The notes: a model not told the origin generated them from the sequence alone. Shown: positions 52,007 to 61,165, counted from the stretch's first letter. The stretch is 64,000 bases of DNA from G963666535 sp963666535 (GCA_963666535.1 OY762913.1:1116001-1180000), one strand, 5' to 3'. Numbers and translations are program-made.

Positions 52007-52659
52007 TTATAGCCGCACCCCCAAACCGTTTCAATATACTCATGTTTCCCCAGCTTATTTCTGATACGCCGGATATGCTCTTTGATCACTGCACTGTCCG
52101 CCATTCCATCCAATCCGCGTACCCGTTCATAAATGGTCTCTCTGCTAAATACTTGTCCCGGATGGAGCGATACCAGTTCCAAAATGTCAAATTCTATCTT
52201 CGCAAGCTCTATACGCTTTCCATCCAAGTTTACTGTCCTGGCCGCATAGTCTATGGTCAGATCGTCAAATATCCGCGCGGTAACTGTTTGTTGGATACGC
52301 GCTTCACGGCGTAGATGCGCCTCCACACGAGCGGTTAACTCCGCAAGGCTAAAGGGTTTTATAATGTAATCGTCCCCTCCGGCATGAAGTCCGGCGACGC
52401 GATCCGCTTCCTCAATCCGGGCAGTTAAAAACAAAATTGGGCAGCTTACATGATCCCGTATTTTCTGGCATAGAGAAATACCATCCATACCGGGCATATT
52501 GATGTCCAATAAAATAACATCCGGCTGCATGGATAGTTTCGAAAGCGCTTCTTCGCTGCTTCTTGCCGTGATAACAACATATTGCTCTAACTCAAATTGA
52601 TCCCGCAGCATATCTAAAATCATCTTTTCATCATCAATAACCATGATTTTATGACTCAT
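51994..52659 (-). CDS. OmpR-family response regulator of the ABC/lipoprotein locus
   Basis: The ATG at 52659 is chosen because GAGG lies at correct spacing; an in-frame GTG at 52668 lies inside that site. The 221-aa protein has a receiver (KIMVIDDEKMILDML, phosphoacceptor aspartate in VILLDINMPGMDG, lysine in YIIKPFS) and a winged-helix output domain (ELAKIEFDILELVSLHPGQVFS, IKEHIRRIRNKLG, WGCGYKW). It is the first gene of the operon RR-HK-lipoprotein-lipoprotein-ATPase-permease-permease and probably activates that operon. Confidence 0.93.
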   Translation of the reverse strand: MSHKIMVIDDEKMILDMLRDQFELEQYVVITARSSEEALSKLSMQPDVILLDINMPGMDGISLCQKIRDHVSCPILFLTARIEEADRVAGLHAGGDDYIIKPFSLAELTARVEAHLRREARIQQTVTARIFDDLTIDYAARTVNLDGKRIELAKIEFDILELVSLHPGQVFSRETIYERVRGLDGMADSAVIKEHIRRIRNKLGKHEYIETVWGCGYKWGK

Positions 52660-52892
52660 ATAGCTCACCTCGTTTTAAAATGTTCTCATTGCACATGAAT
52701 TACTCAAATGTCTAAGAATGTAGCCAATAACGCAGCTATATATCCCGATATTCAGGTCATCGTCCGTACCATAATTAATTAGAACAGATATATTACACTA
52801 TATTAAAAGAAAAAAGTCAAAACTTCGACAACTAATCTTAGATTGTTCATTTTTTAATGTATTCGGAATTTTTGATACAAATAGCAAGCAGG
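52660..52892. other. AT-rich regulatory gap, no gene seen
   Basis: This upstream region of the two-component operon is AT-rich and probably holds its minus-strand promoter. I could not single out one convincing -35/-10 pair or response-regulator direct repeat. Confidence 0.4.
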
Positions 52893-52950
52893 GCAAGTGT
52901 TTATACAAACACTTGCAGGACAGGCGGTTTCACTTCCGTGAAGCCGCCTG
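52893..52950. repeat. Two adjacent perfect or near-perfect hairpins
   Basis: 52893-52916 is GCAAGTGTTT-ATAC-AAACACTTGC (10-bp stem). 52921-52950 is CAGGCGGTTTCAC-TTCC-GTGAAGCCGCCTG (13-bp stem with one mismatch). They stand between the divergent two-component operon and the 53055 gene. Neither is followed by a T-run. Confidence 0.65.
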
Positions 52951-53054
52951 TTGCTTGTCGGGGGAAGCATCCCCGAACCCCTTTGAACGCACAATAAATT
53001 GTGCGGCTGCGCGTTCTGCGAACGCTTATTGGACATGACAATTTACTGCCGGTC

Positions 53055-53696
53055 ATGTCCTTTTTCTATGTCCGCTTTGAGTTCGCCGTTGCCAAGAATA
53101 CGGTCTACATTGGCCTTATGGACAAGCACATCCACAGTAAACGGAAATTTCTCACCGACAGCGAAACTGCGGAATGCTTTGTCCGCTATTTGCAATTGAC
53201 CGCGAAAAAAGGGAGTCTGGAATGGGTGGCCTCCTCCGGCTCCATGCAGATGAGCTATGAGGTGTTTCGCCAGGAGGACGGCAAGGAAAGACTGTGCGAG
53301 GCCTACACCTTTGATCGTCTGGGCGCGTTTCTCTATGTGGATTTCTTCCGGGGACTGAACCGCTGCTATCTTCCAAAGCGCTGCGAAAACTGCGGACAGT
53401 ATTTTTTACTGCCTGCCGGCAAGTACTCAAATTACTGCAAGCGTCCGCTGCAGAATGACCCGGATAAAACCTGCCGCGATATCGGCGCTCGCAAGCGGTA
53501 TGACGACAAGTGCAAAACCGATCCGATTTGGCTTGCCTACAACCGGGCCTATAAAGCGCACTATGCCCGATACCTGAAAAAGAAAATGACCACCGCTCAA
53601 TTTGATCAGTGGTCACGATATGCGGTGGAGCTGCGCGAGCAGGCGGAAAAGGAAACTCTTACGCAGGCGGAGTATGAGCGGCTGCTGAAAATCTAA
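53055..53696 (+). CDS. DUF6076-like zinc-ribbon protein, probably N-terminally shortened
   Basis: This is 213 aa from the ATG at 53055; the frame is open from 53001 and no good ribosome binding site is seen, so the true start is uncertain. The C-terminal cysteine motif RCENCGQYFLL...YCK...TCRDIGA matches the one in the 347-aa protein at 43106, as do the YVDFFRGL segment before it and the basic tail. The N-terminal 120 residues of the longer protein are absent. It is either a short relative or a truncated copy. The function is unknown. Confidence 0.65.
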   Translation: MSFFYVRFEFAVAKNTVYIGLMDKHIHSKRKFLTDSETAECFVRYLQLTAKKGSLEWVASSGSMQMSYEVFRQEDGKERLCEAYTFDRLGAFLYVDFFRGLNRCYLPKRCENCGQYFLLPAGKYSNYCKRPLQNDPDKTCRDIGARKRYDDKCKTDPIWLAYNRAYKAHYARYLKKKMTTAQFDQWSRYAVELREQAEKETLTQAEYERLLKI

Positions 53697-53738
53697 ACTG
53701 AAAGCGCGGGGCTGCGTTTTTTTGAACTCAGCCACAAG

Positions 53739-53954
53739 GTGGAGTGGTACGGAATCTACGGCTCGCAGCTTTACGAACTGCTTCAAAAGCACCCACAACA
53801 TGATACATTTGATTTCATGCCCGGCAAGGCAAAGATGGTTTGCTGCTCCGCGTCCTGCCGGAACGTAATGAACGTGATGCTCTCCCAACAACGTGAGGCC
53901 GGACGGACGTGGAAGGGCTATGGACCTATGGATTATTCAGAAATAGTATGTTGA
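53739..53954 (+). CDS. Small hypothetical ORF or gene remnant (71 aa)
   Basis: It is in the same frame as the preceding gene, beyond its stop codon, and starts with GTG without a clear ribosome binding site. It encodes VEWYGIYGSQLYELLQKH, then a CCSASCRN cysteine group and a MDYSEIV end. The frame is also open upstream of the GTG back to the previous stop, which suggests the tail of a formerly longer protein. It is not recognised as a family. Confidence 0.35.
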   Translation: MEWYGIYGSQLYELLQKHPQHDTFDFMPGKAKMVCCSASCRNVMNVMLSQQREAGRTWKGYGPMDYSEIVC

Positions 53955-53958
53955 CAGA

Positions 53959-53987
53959 TTGACAGATTATCCCGACATCTATATGAT
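53959..53987 (+). promoter_or_regulatory. Promoter of the SLH surface-protein gene
   Basis: TTGACA, 17-bp spacer, TATGAT. A second TTGACA lies eight bases upstream (53951-53956). The mRNA would start near 53994. Confidence 0.7.
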
Positions 53988-53993
53988 AAGACT

Positions 53994-54184
53994 TAGATAG
54001 GTAATATGCTGAAAAGAGGTATATTTTATCGAATGAAAACGGAAATTCGGGATACCTGTCAACGAATCGGGTATGAGCAGAACGCGGGATCAAGCAAAAA
54101 CTTGATTAAGGATAAGGACCGCGACAACCTGTGCAGCTGACTGCCATAATTATATTAAAAACAAAACATTAAGGAGAATGCGAA
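53994..54184 (+). promoter_or_regulatory. Structured 190-nt leader of the SLH surface-protein gene
   Basis: It contains a hairpin AGGTAT...CGAAT-GAAAACGGAA-ATTCG...ATACCT and a second ATCAAG/CTTGAT stem with loop CAAAAA. It does not match the c-di-GMP-I or -II consensus as I know them, nor other common riboswitches. Confidence 0.4.
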
Positions 54185-57100
54185 ATGACAAAGATGATTC
54201 GAAAGAAATTCATGGCGGTCATTCTGACACTGGCAATGGTGTTAAGCCTTGTACCGGCATTGACGATTATGGCGAGCGCGGCGGCTCCCCCCAACGAGAA
54301 TTATAATGACAACCATGGCTTTACCAGCACTGCCTCTGAAATTATCTTGGACGGAATTAAGTATACCCTGACACGCGTAACTGGCACACCTTATACTGAG
54401 GTTATAAATCAAGGTGCTCCAGATGGTTCAGCACTAGGCGATGATAATGAAGATTATTACATTTTCATCTCTGCCGATACTGTTAAAATCGAAGCCCAAG
54501 ATAGAAGTAATTTTAGACTAAACGGTTTCGCCATGGACATTCACGCGGAGGGTGATGTTACCATTTCACCCAGCAGCGGGACGCACTTAACATATCACAG
54601 CAATGGGAGTATTATTGTGGTAGATCCCGTAGATGTATCTGGCAATACCGATTTTGAAAACATCACCAGCGTAACCTTTTCCGGCACTGGACTTTGCTTA
54701 TCTCTGGATGATCTGGATTTTGAAGACGCTGTGCCATCCATCACCATCAGCAGCGCCACCTACAACGCCAGTACTAACGTTCTTGCGGTCACAGGTACCG
54801 GTATGACCATAGGTGACGCCATTGACGTCACGAAGCTCACGTTGACAGGCGAGGGCGGAAACACCTATACCCTTACCTCCGCCAATGTAACCGCCAGCAG
54901 CGCAACCTCTTTTTCGGTGACGCTGAACGAGGCCGATGCACTTAATGTCGCAGGTTTGCTGAATAAGGATGGCACAAGTTCAGCGAACTCGACAACCTAT
55001 AATCTCGCCGGCGCGGCCGGCTGGGATGCAACCCAAAGCGCACCCGCCGATCTGACAGGCAACGGCATCACGGTTTCTAACGTGCAGACACCTGCCATTA
55101 CATCCGCAACCTACGATGCCGCAGCGGGTGTACTTGCCGTGACCGGCACAAATATGGTAAAACAGTTCGGCGCGACGAATGATATAGACGTATCAAAGCT
55201 GATGTTAACGGGTGAAGGCGGAGCAACCTACACGCTCACCGATTCGGCGGATGTTGCGCTTACCAGCGGTACAGCGTTTTCAGTTACGCTGAGCGATACC
55301 GACAAAGCGGGCGTGAACCAGATTTTGAATAAAATAGGCATAAGCTCAACGGGCAGTACGACTTATAATCTTGCGGCGGCTGATGACTGGAACGGCCCAA
55401 TCACGGGCGTCAGCATTGCTGACACGACAGGCAACGGCATCACGGTGAGTATTGTTCCCGTGCCGACTATCACGAGTGCAGCATATAACGCGGGTACCGG
55501 CACATTGGTCGTCAACGGCACTGGTTTTTCGACGCTGAATGGTGCGGCAAACGATATAGACGTATTAAAGCTGACGTTAACGGGTGAGGGTGGCGCACTC
55601 TACACGCTGACCTCCTCCGGTGTCGAAATAACGTCAGGCACCGCATTTGCGGTCACGCTGAGCGCAGCCGACAAAGCGGCTGTGAACCAGATTCTGAACA
55701 AACTCGGCACAAGTTCAACGGGCGGTATGCCGTATAATCTTGCGGCGGCGGAAGACTGGGCGGCGGGCGCTGATACGGCTGTAGTTGTTGCCGATCTGAC
55801 AGACAACGGTATCACGGTGAGTAGTGTTCCTGTGCCGACAATCACAAGTGCAGGATATAACGCAGGTACCGGCACGCTGGTCGTCACCGGCGCCGGTTTT
55901 TTGAAGCTGAATGGTGCGACAAACGATATTGACGTATCAATGCTGATGTTAACAGGTGAGGGTGGAGTACACTACACGCTGACCGATTCGGGGAATGTTG
56001 AGCTTACCAGCAGCACAGCGTTTTCAGTTACGCTGAGCGATACCGACAAAGCGGCTGTGAACCAGATTTTGAACAAATACGGCACAAGCTCAACGGGCGG
56101 TACGACGTATAATCTTGCGGCAGCGGAAGACTGGGCGGCAGGCGCCGATGCGGTTGTAGATGTTGCCGACTTAACCGGCAACGGCATTGCAGTCAATGTA
56201 GCTTTACCGACGGCGGCCACAAGCGCGGCAAGCAGCGTTACATCAACAGCCGCCACGCTGAACGGCACGGTAAACGCTAACAACGACAGCACGACGGTGA
56301 CCTTCGAATACGGTACGGACACGGCTTATGGCTCGACCGTAACGGCGACACCGAGCCCTGCGGCCGGTACAAGCGCCACAACGGTTAGCTCTGCCCTGAC
56401 CGGTTTGACTCCCGATACGACCTATCATTACAGGGTCATAGCTGTCAATTCTGCAGGTACGACAAATGGCTCTGATATGACCTTTTCGACCGATATAACT
56501 CCGCCGACGATATTCGGCGCAGCAAAAAACAGCAACACGCAGATCACAGTGACCCTGAGTGAAGCGTGCCAGAATCTCGCAAAAGCGAACGACGGCGGGT
56601 TCACAGTAACCAAAACCGGCATGGCGACGACCTACGCGGTAAGCGCGACGGCTCAGGGCACGGGCAGCAGCCATGTGGTGCTGACTGTAGCTGACATGGG
56701 AACGGCGGGAGCATCGGGCGTCACGGTTACATACACGGCGGGGGTGAACGGGACGATCGCCGACACCGCGGGTAACGCCCTCGCAACCGACGGCACAGGA
56801 CAGACCATAGCGGCGTGGGACACGGACGCTCCCACGGCGACGATTGTTGTGGCGGATACTACCTTAGCAGTCGGCGAAACATCCTTGGTAACCATTACCT
56901 TTTCAGAGGCGGTGACCGGCTTTGCCAATGCCGACCTGACCGTCGCCAACGGTACCTTGAGCAACGTCAGTTCATCTGACGGAGGGATTACCTGGACTGC
57001 GACGTTCACTCCCACGGCGAGTATTACAGACGCCAGCAATTTAATTACTCTGGACAACACAGGGATACAAGATGCGGCGGGAAACTCTGGCACCGGCATC

Positions 57101-60100
57101 ACAGTCTCGAGCAATTACGTTGTTGACACGTTACGCCCGATGGCAACGATTGTTGTGGCGAATCCTGCTTTGAAAGCGGGAGAAACATCCTTGGTAACCA
57201 TTACCTTCTCCGAGGCGGTGACCGGCTTTACCAGTGCCGACCTGGCCATTGCCAACGGTTCCCTAACCCCCGTCAGTTCATCTGACGGAGGGATTACCTG
57301 GACTGCGACGTTCACTCCCACGGCGAGTGTTACAGCCGCCACCAATGTGATCACGTTGGATAACACAGGGGTTGCAGATGCGGCGGGAAACTCCGGTAGC
57401 GGCACCACAAACTCCAATATTTACGCAATTGACACGCTACGCCCAACGGCGACGATTGTTATGGTGGATAACGCTTTAGCAGTCGGTGAAACATCCCTGG
57501 TGACCATTACCTTCTCGGAGGCGGTGACCGGCTTTACCAATGCCGACCTGACCGTTGCAAACGGCACTTTGAGCTCCGTCAGTTCATCTGACGGAGGGGT
57601 TACCTGGACTGCGACGTTCACTCCCACGGCGAGTATTACAGCCGCAAGCAATGTGATTACTCTGGACAACACAGGGATACAAAATGCAGCGGGAAACTCT
57701 GGCACCGGCACAACAGACTCCAATAATTACGCAGTTGACACGCTACGCCCGACGGCAACGATTGTTTTGGCGGATACTGCTTTAAATGCGGGAGAAACAT
57801 CCTTGGTAACCATTACTTTCTCCGAGGCGGTAACCGGCTTTACCAATGCCGACCTGACCGTCGCAAACGGTACTTTGAGCTCCGTCAGTTCATCTGACGG
57901 AGGGGTTACCTGGACTGCGACGTTCACTCCCACGGCGAGTGCTACAGCCGCAACCAATGTGATCACTTTGGATAACACAGGGGTGCTTGACGCGGCGGGA
58001 AACTCCGGCAGCGGCACAACAGACTCTGGCAATTACTCTGTTGGCACGGCGATTCCGACGGTTTCCGGTGTTTCCGCGCCTTCCGACGCAACGTATGTCA
58101 CGGGACAGAATCTGAATTATACGGTCAGCTTCAGCGAAGCGGTAACCGTTATCACAACGGGCGGAACACCGTATCTGACGCTGACGATAGGCACGAGCGC
58201 GGTTCATGCCGTATACGTGAGCGGCACCGGAACAACGTCGCTTGTGTTCCGATATACAGTCGGTTCAAACGATGCGGATGCAAACGGCATTGCTTTAAGC
58301 AGCAACATTACGCTTAACGGCGGGACGATGAAAGACGCTGCCGGCAACGACGCGACGCTTGCGTTCACGGGCTCAACGGCGGTGGGCGTTCTGGTGGATG
58401 CCGTTGCCCCGACGGTAACCGGAGTAGCGGGGCCGTCAGCCGGAACATATACAGCCGGAGACAACCTGACTTTCACAGCCACTTTCAGTGAAGCCGTCAC
58501 CGTCATCGGGACGCCGTATATCGTGCTGACGATAGGCGGGGTCGCAGTAAATGCCGCATATGTGAGCGGCACCGGAACAACATCGATTACCTTTCAGTAC
58601 ACGGCGTTATCAGGCGATTTGGATACGGACGGAATCGCGTGCGCCGCCGAAATTACTCTGCCCGTCGGTGCGGCAGTCAGGGATGCGGCGGGCAACGGAT
58701 CCGCTTTGACATATGCGGCGCCGACAACTGCCGCAGTTCTGGTGGACGCTGTCGCTCCGACGATTTCCGACGCAATCAGAAACAGCGACACGCAGATCAC
58801 GGTAACGCTGAGCGAGGCTTGCCAGAACCTCGCGAAAGCAAATGACGGCGGGTTCACCGTGACAAAGACAGGTACGGCGACGACCTACGCGGTAGGCGCG
58901 ACGGCTCAGGGTACGGACAGCAGCCACGTTGTGCTGACGGTAGCCAATATGGGAACTGCGGGATCATCTGGCGTCACAGTTACATATGCGACGGGCGGCA
59001 ACGGCACGATCGACGACATGGCAGGTAACGAACTTGCGACTAACAGCACCGGAAAAGCTATAACAGCATGGGCATCTTCCGGCGGAGGAAGCTCATCTGG
59101 TTCAAGCAGTACTAACAGCGCGGCTGTTATCGTCAACGGTGTATCCAAAACCGCAGGCACCGCGCAAACCACCACCAACTCCAGCGGCCAGTCAGTCACA
59201 ACCGTTACTGTTGACTCGAACAAGCTGGAGAACATTCTGGCGTCCGAGAGCACTGGCGCGACGGTGACCATCCCGATTACGGGCAATTCCAACGTTGCCG
59301 TCGGCACCCTTACCGGCACCATGGTTAAGAGTATGGAAAACAAGGACGCGACGCTGGTCGTGCAGACGAGTTCAGGCACGTACACCCTGCCGGCTTCGGA
59401 GATTAACATCGACGCAGTGTCACAGCAGCTTGGCGCAAACGTGTCCCTTTCGGATATTAAGGTAACCGTCAGTATTTCCGAGCCGTCAGCTTCCATGACA
59501 CGGGTTGCTGAAAACGCCGCGCAGGCTGGCGGCTTCACGATCATGATTCCGGCGGTGGATTATACCATCACCTGCACCCACGGCAGCCAGACGGTAAACG
59601 TCAGCCGCTTCAACGCCTATGTGGAAAGAACAATTGCCATACCGGATGGTATTGACCCGACAAAAATCACTACCGGCGTGGTGGTTGACCCCGACGGGAC
59701 CGTGCACCATGTGCCAACGCGTATCGCGGTCATCAGCGGCAAATACTATGCGGTGATTAACAGTCTGACCAACAGCACCTATTCCGTCGTTTGGAATCCT
59801 ATTGAGTTTTCCGACGTGGCTAACCACTGGGCAAAAGACGCCATCAACAACATGGGATCCAAAATGGTCGTGGCAGGGGTTGGAAACAACCATTACGCAC
59901 CCAACAGGAACATGACGCGCGCGGAGTTTGCGACCATTATGGTCCGGGCTTTGGGGCTTGAACCGGGAACCGGCGCGAGCGGCTTTGGGGACGTTGCTTC
60001 CACAGACTGGTGCAGCGGCTACATTAAGACTGCCGCGTCCTATGGAATTGTAGGGGGCTATGACAATGGAAATTTCGGCCCGAAGGACACAATCACAAGA

Positions 60101-60367
60101 GAGCAAGCCATGACGATGATTGCACGGGCGATGAGAATTACCGGGCTTGACAACGGACTGACCGACAGCGAGGTCAGTGCGCTGCTTGGAGCTTACAAGG
60201 ACGTGGCATCCGCCTCGAATTATGCGAAAGCCAGCATAGCGGTCTGCCTCAAGACTGGAATTACCTCCGGTACTGGCAATGCGACGATTTCGCCGAAGGC
60301 TGCCATCAGCCGCGCCGAAGTCGCCGTGATGGTGCAGCGGTTGCTGCAGAAATCAGGACTGATCTAA
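54185..60367 (+). CDS. Giant repeat-rich SLH-domain surface protein (2060 aa)
   Basis: It has a signal peptide (MAVILTLAMVLSLVPAL, cleavage after ASA near residue 32). The order after that is: an N-terminal unique region; four tandem units of about 120 residues (about 185-668) with TSATYNA and LTLTGEGG motifs; an FN3-like domain (about 670-770); a LSEACQNLAKANDGGFTVT unit; four near-identical Ig-like units of about 101 residues (881-1285); two SGVSAPSDATY-type units; a second LSEACQNLAKANDGGFTVT unit; a Ser/Gly linker; a domain of about 230 residues; and three SLH domains (from FSDVANHWAKDAI) that anchor it to the cell wall. It starts behind AAGGAGA. It is likely an adhesin or S-layer-associated protein. 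It is the last large gene before the right end of the island. Confidence 0.92.
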   Translation: MTKMIRKKFMAVILTLAMVLSLVPALTIMASAAAPPNENYNDNHGFTSTASEIILDGIKYTLTRVTGTPYTEVINQGAPDGSALGDDNEDYYIFISADTVKIEAQDRSNFRLNGFAMDIHAEGDVTISPSSGTHLTYHSNGSIIVVDPVDVSGNTDFENITSVTFSGTGLCLSLDDLDFEDAVPSITISSATYNASTNVLAVTGTGMTIGDAIDVTKLTLTGEGGNTYTLTSANVTASSATSFSVTLNEADALNVAGLLNKDGTSSANSTTYNLAGAAGWDATQSAPADLTGNGITVSNVQTPAITSATYDAAAGVLAVTGTNMVKQFGATNDIDVSKLMLTGEGGATYTLTDSADVALTSGTAFSVTLSDTDKAGVNQILNKIGISSTGSTTYNLAAADDWNGPITGVSIADTTGNGITVSIVPVPTITSAAYNAGTGTLVVNGTGFSTLNGAANDIDVLKLTLTGEGGALYTLTSSGVEITSGTAFAVTLSAADKAAVNQILNKLGTSSTGGMPYNLAAAEDWAAGADTAVVVADLTDNGITVSSVPVPTITSAGYNAGTGTLVVTGAGFLKLNGATNDIDVSMLMLTGEGGVHYTLTDSGNVELTSSTAFSVTLSDTDKAAVNQILNKYGTSSTGGTTYNLAAAEDWAAGADAVVDVADLTGNGIAVNVALPTAATSAASSVTSTAATLNGTVNANNDSTTVTFEYGTDTAYGSTVTATPSPAAGTSATTVSSALTGLTPDTTYHYRVIAVNSAGTTNGSDMTFSTDITPPTIFGAAKNSNTQITVTLSEACQNLAKANDGGFTVTKTGMATTYAVSATAQGTGSSHVVLTVADMGTAGASGVTVTYTAGVNGTIADTAGNALATDGTGQTIAAWDTDAPTATIVVADTTLAVGETSLVTITFSEAVTGFANADLTVANGTLSNVSSSDGGITWTATFTPTASITDASNLITLDNTGIQDAAGNSGTGITVSSNYVVDTLRPMATIVVANPALKAGETSLVTITFSEAVTGFTSADLAIANGSLTPVSSSDGGITWTATFTPTASVTAATNVITLDNTGVADAAGNSGSGTTNSNIYAIDTLRPTATIVMVDNALAVGETSLVTITFSEAVTGFTNADLTVANGTLSSVSSSDGGVTWTATFTPTASITAASNVITLDNTGIQNAAGNSGTGTTDSNNYAVDTLRPTATIVLADTALNAGETSLVTITFSEAVTGFTNADLTVANGTLSSVSSSDGGVTWTATFTPTASATAATNVITLDNTGVLDAAGNSGSGTTDSGNYSVGTAIPTVSGVSAPSDATYVTGQNLNYTVSFSEAVTVITTGGTPYLTLTIGTSAVHAVYVSGTGTTSLVFRYTVGSNDADANGIALSSNITLNGGTMKDAAGNDATLAFTGSTAVGVLVDAVAPTVTGVAGPSAGTYTAGDNLTFTATFSEAVTVIGTPYIVLTIGGVAVNAAYVSGTGTTSITFQYTALSGDLDTDGIACAAEITLPVGAAVRDAAGNGSALTYAAPTTAAVLVDAVAPTISDAIRNSDTQITVTLSEACQNLAKANDGGFTVTKTGTATTYAVGATAQGTDSSHVVLTVANMGTAGSSGVTVTYATGGNGTIDDMAGNELATNSTGKAITAWASSGGGSSSGSSSTNSAAVIVNGVSKTAGTAQTTTNSSGQSVTTVTVDSNKLENILASESTGATVTIPITGNSNVAVGTLTGTMVKSMENKDATLVVQTSSGTYTLPASEINIDAVSQQLGANVSLSDIKVTVSISEPSASMTRVAENAAQAGGFTIMIPAVDYTITCTHGSQTVNVSRFNAYVERTIAIPDGIDPTKITTGVVVDPDGTVHHVPTRIAVISGKYYAVINSLTNSTYSVVWNPIEFSDVANHWAKDAINNMGSKMVVAGVGNNHYAPNRNMTRAEFATIMVRALGLEPGTGASGFGDVASTDWCSGYIKTAASYGIVGGYDNGNFGPKDTITREQAMTMIARAMRITGLDNGLTDSEVSALLGAYKDVASASNYAKASIAVCLKTGITSGTGNATISPKAAISRAEVAVMVQRLLQKSGLI
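54738..56190 (+). repeat. Four tandem in-frame repeats of about 375 nt
   Basis: The units begin near 54738, 55094, 55465 and 55845. Each encodes ITSATYNAxTGxLxVTG, a TLTGEGG block and a VNQILNK-type block. The later three are much closer to each other than to the first. Confidence 0.8.
56829..58040 (+). repeat. Four tandem in-frame repeats of about 303-306 nt
   Basis: The units begin near 56829, 57132, 57441 and 57747. Each encodes PTATIVxADTAL...GETSLVTITFSEAVTGF...SSDGGITWTATFTPTAS. Nucleotide identity between units is high, which suggests recent duplication. Confidence 0.88.
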
Positions 60368-60454
60368 ATTTAAAATTAAAAAAACGGCCTGCTGAGAAAA
60401 ATTGGGCAAAGCGCAGGACGGAAAACAGGATTTTACTTTTTGGAAGAGAAACAA

Positions 60455-60492
60455 ACAAGGCGTACCGCCGTTAAAGCGGTACGCCTTGTTCT
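60455..60492 (+). terminator. Terminator after the SLH surface-protein gene
   Basis: A perfect 14-bp stem (ACAAGGCGTACCGC / GCGGTACGCCTTGT) with a 7-nt loop is followed by TCTC. Confidence 0.85.
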
Positions 60493-61117
60493 CATTTGCA
60501 CCCTGCCTGTCAGCCGTCAGTATTTTATGTTTCATACATTCTTGTCACTGTTAATCCAATTGTCTTCACCTTTTTCGCCATAACAGTCTCAATATTTTAC
60601 ACCCACAGGTCGAAGGACTGACTATCATCAAATATTTCAGAGAAGGTAAAGCATGCAGCGTTGTGCGTAATTTATTCGCCAGTGGAGATATCAATTAATT
60701 CTGCAGGATGGCCTGTGACGGAATGTTTTTTTGGGCAATATTTCTTAAATTTCTGTATATAATCCACGGCTGTCCCTCCCACACTTATATAAAAATTTGA
60801 TACCCAATATTTTGATATTTGTTAATTAAAAAAACGCTGTCTTTTCAAGCATGCCGTTTTTCTTTGATTACAGCGACGCAAATTATGCGTACTATGGATG
60901 TGTAGAAAGGACTTGACGATTCGCTGGAGCAGAGTTACCATGCGAAAAGAAAAACGCTTTCCAGTCTCGGACAGGAAGCGTTTTGACCACATAGATTACC
61001 ACAGACAGCTTTGGAACACGTGGAAACAATGCTTCAAAGAGTGCCAAAGAGTAAGGAAAACCGAGCGGAAACGGCTATAAATGGCTATAAACGAGTGGAA
61101 AAAAGTTTGGAAAGCAA
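60493..61117. other. Gene-poor stretch at the right end of the island
   Basis: This AT-rich DNA has no convincing gene except a possible 31-codon ORF on the minus strand (60672-60767). A 60-codon plus-strand frame at 60898 has no ribosome binding site. I see no intact mobile gene here. Confidence 0.5.
60672..60767 (-). CDS. Possible 31-aa peptide
   Basis: The GTG start at 60767 is preceded by GGGAGGGACAGCC, a good ribosome binding site. The peptide begins VDYIQKFKKYCPKKHSVTGH and ends DISTGE. It may be a real small protein or the tail of a lost gene. I recognise no family. Confidence 0.3.
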   Translation of the reverse strand: MDYIQKFKKYCPKKHSVTGHPAELIDISTGE

Positions 61118-61165
61118 TTTGGGAGCAGGAGATCGCACGTCTGAATCGTGTCACTCGGACCAAAA
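61118..61165 (+). repeat. attR-like direct repeat (tRNA-Pro 3' fragment)
   Basis: TTTGGGAGCAGGAGATCGCA and following bases through ACCAAAA, 46 of 48 identical to 29310-29357. There is no 5' tRNA half upstream, so it is not a gene. It is followed by its own tRNA-type terminator. Confidence 0.85.

Noticed and set aside
53994..54184. c-di-GMP riboswitch before the SLH gene
   Set aside because: The conserved core sequences of class I and class II are not found.
54738..58040. CRISPR array
   Set aside because: The periodic repeats are in-frame coding units of 300-375 nt within one protein, not short repeats with spacers.
60898..61080. 60-codon plus-strand ORF next to the right repeat
   Set aside because: No ribosome binding site, no recognisable motif, and it lies in the gene-poor island end.
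61118..61165. Second functional tRNA-Pro
   Set aside because: Only the 3' part from the anticodon loop is present and the T loop is altered; upstream sequence cannot form acceptor, D or anticodon stems.
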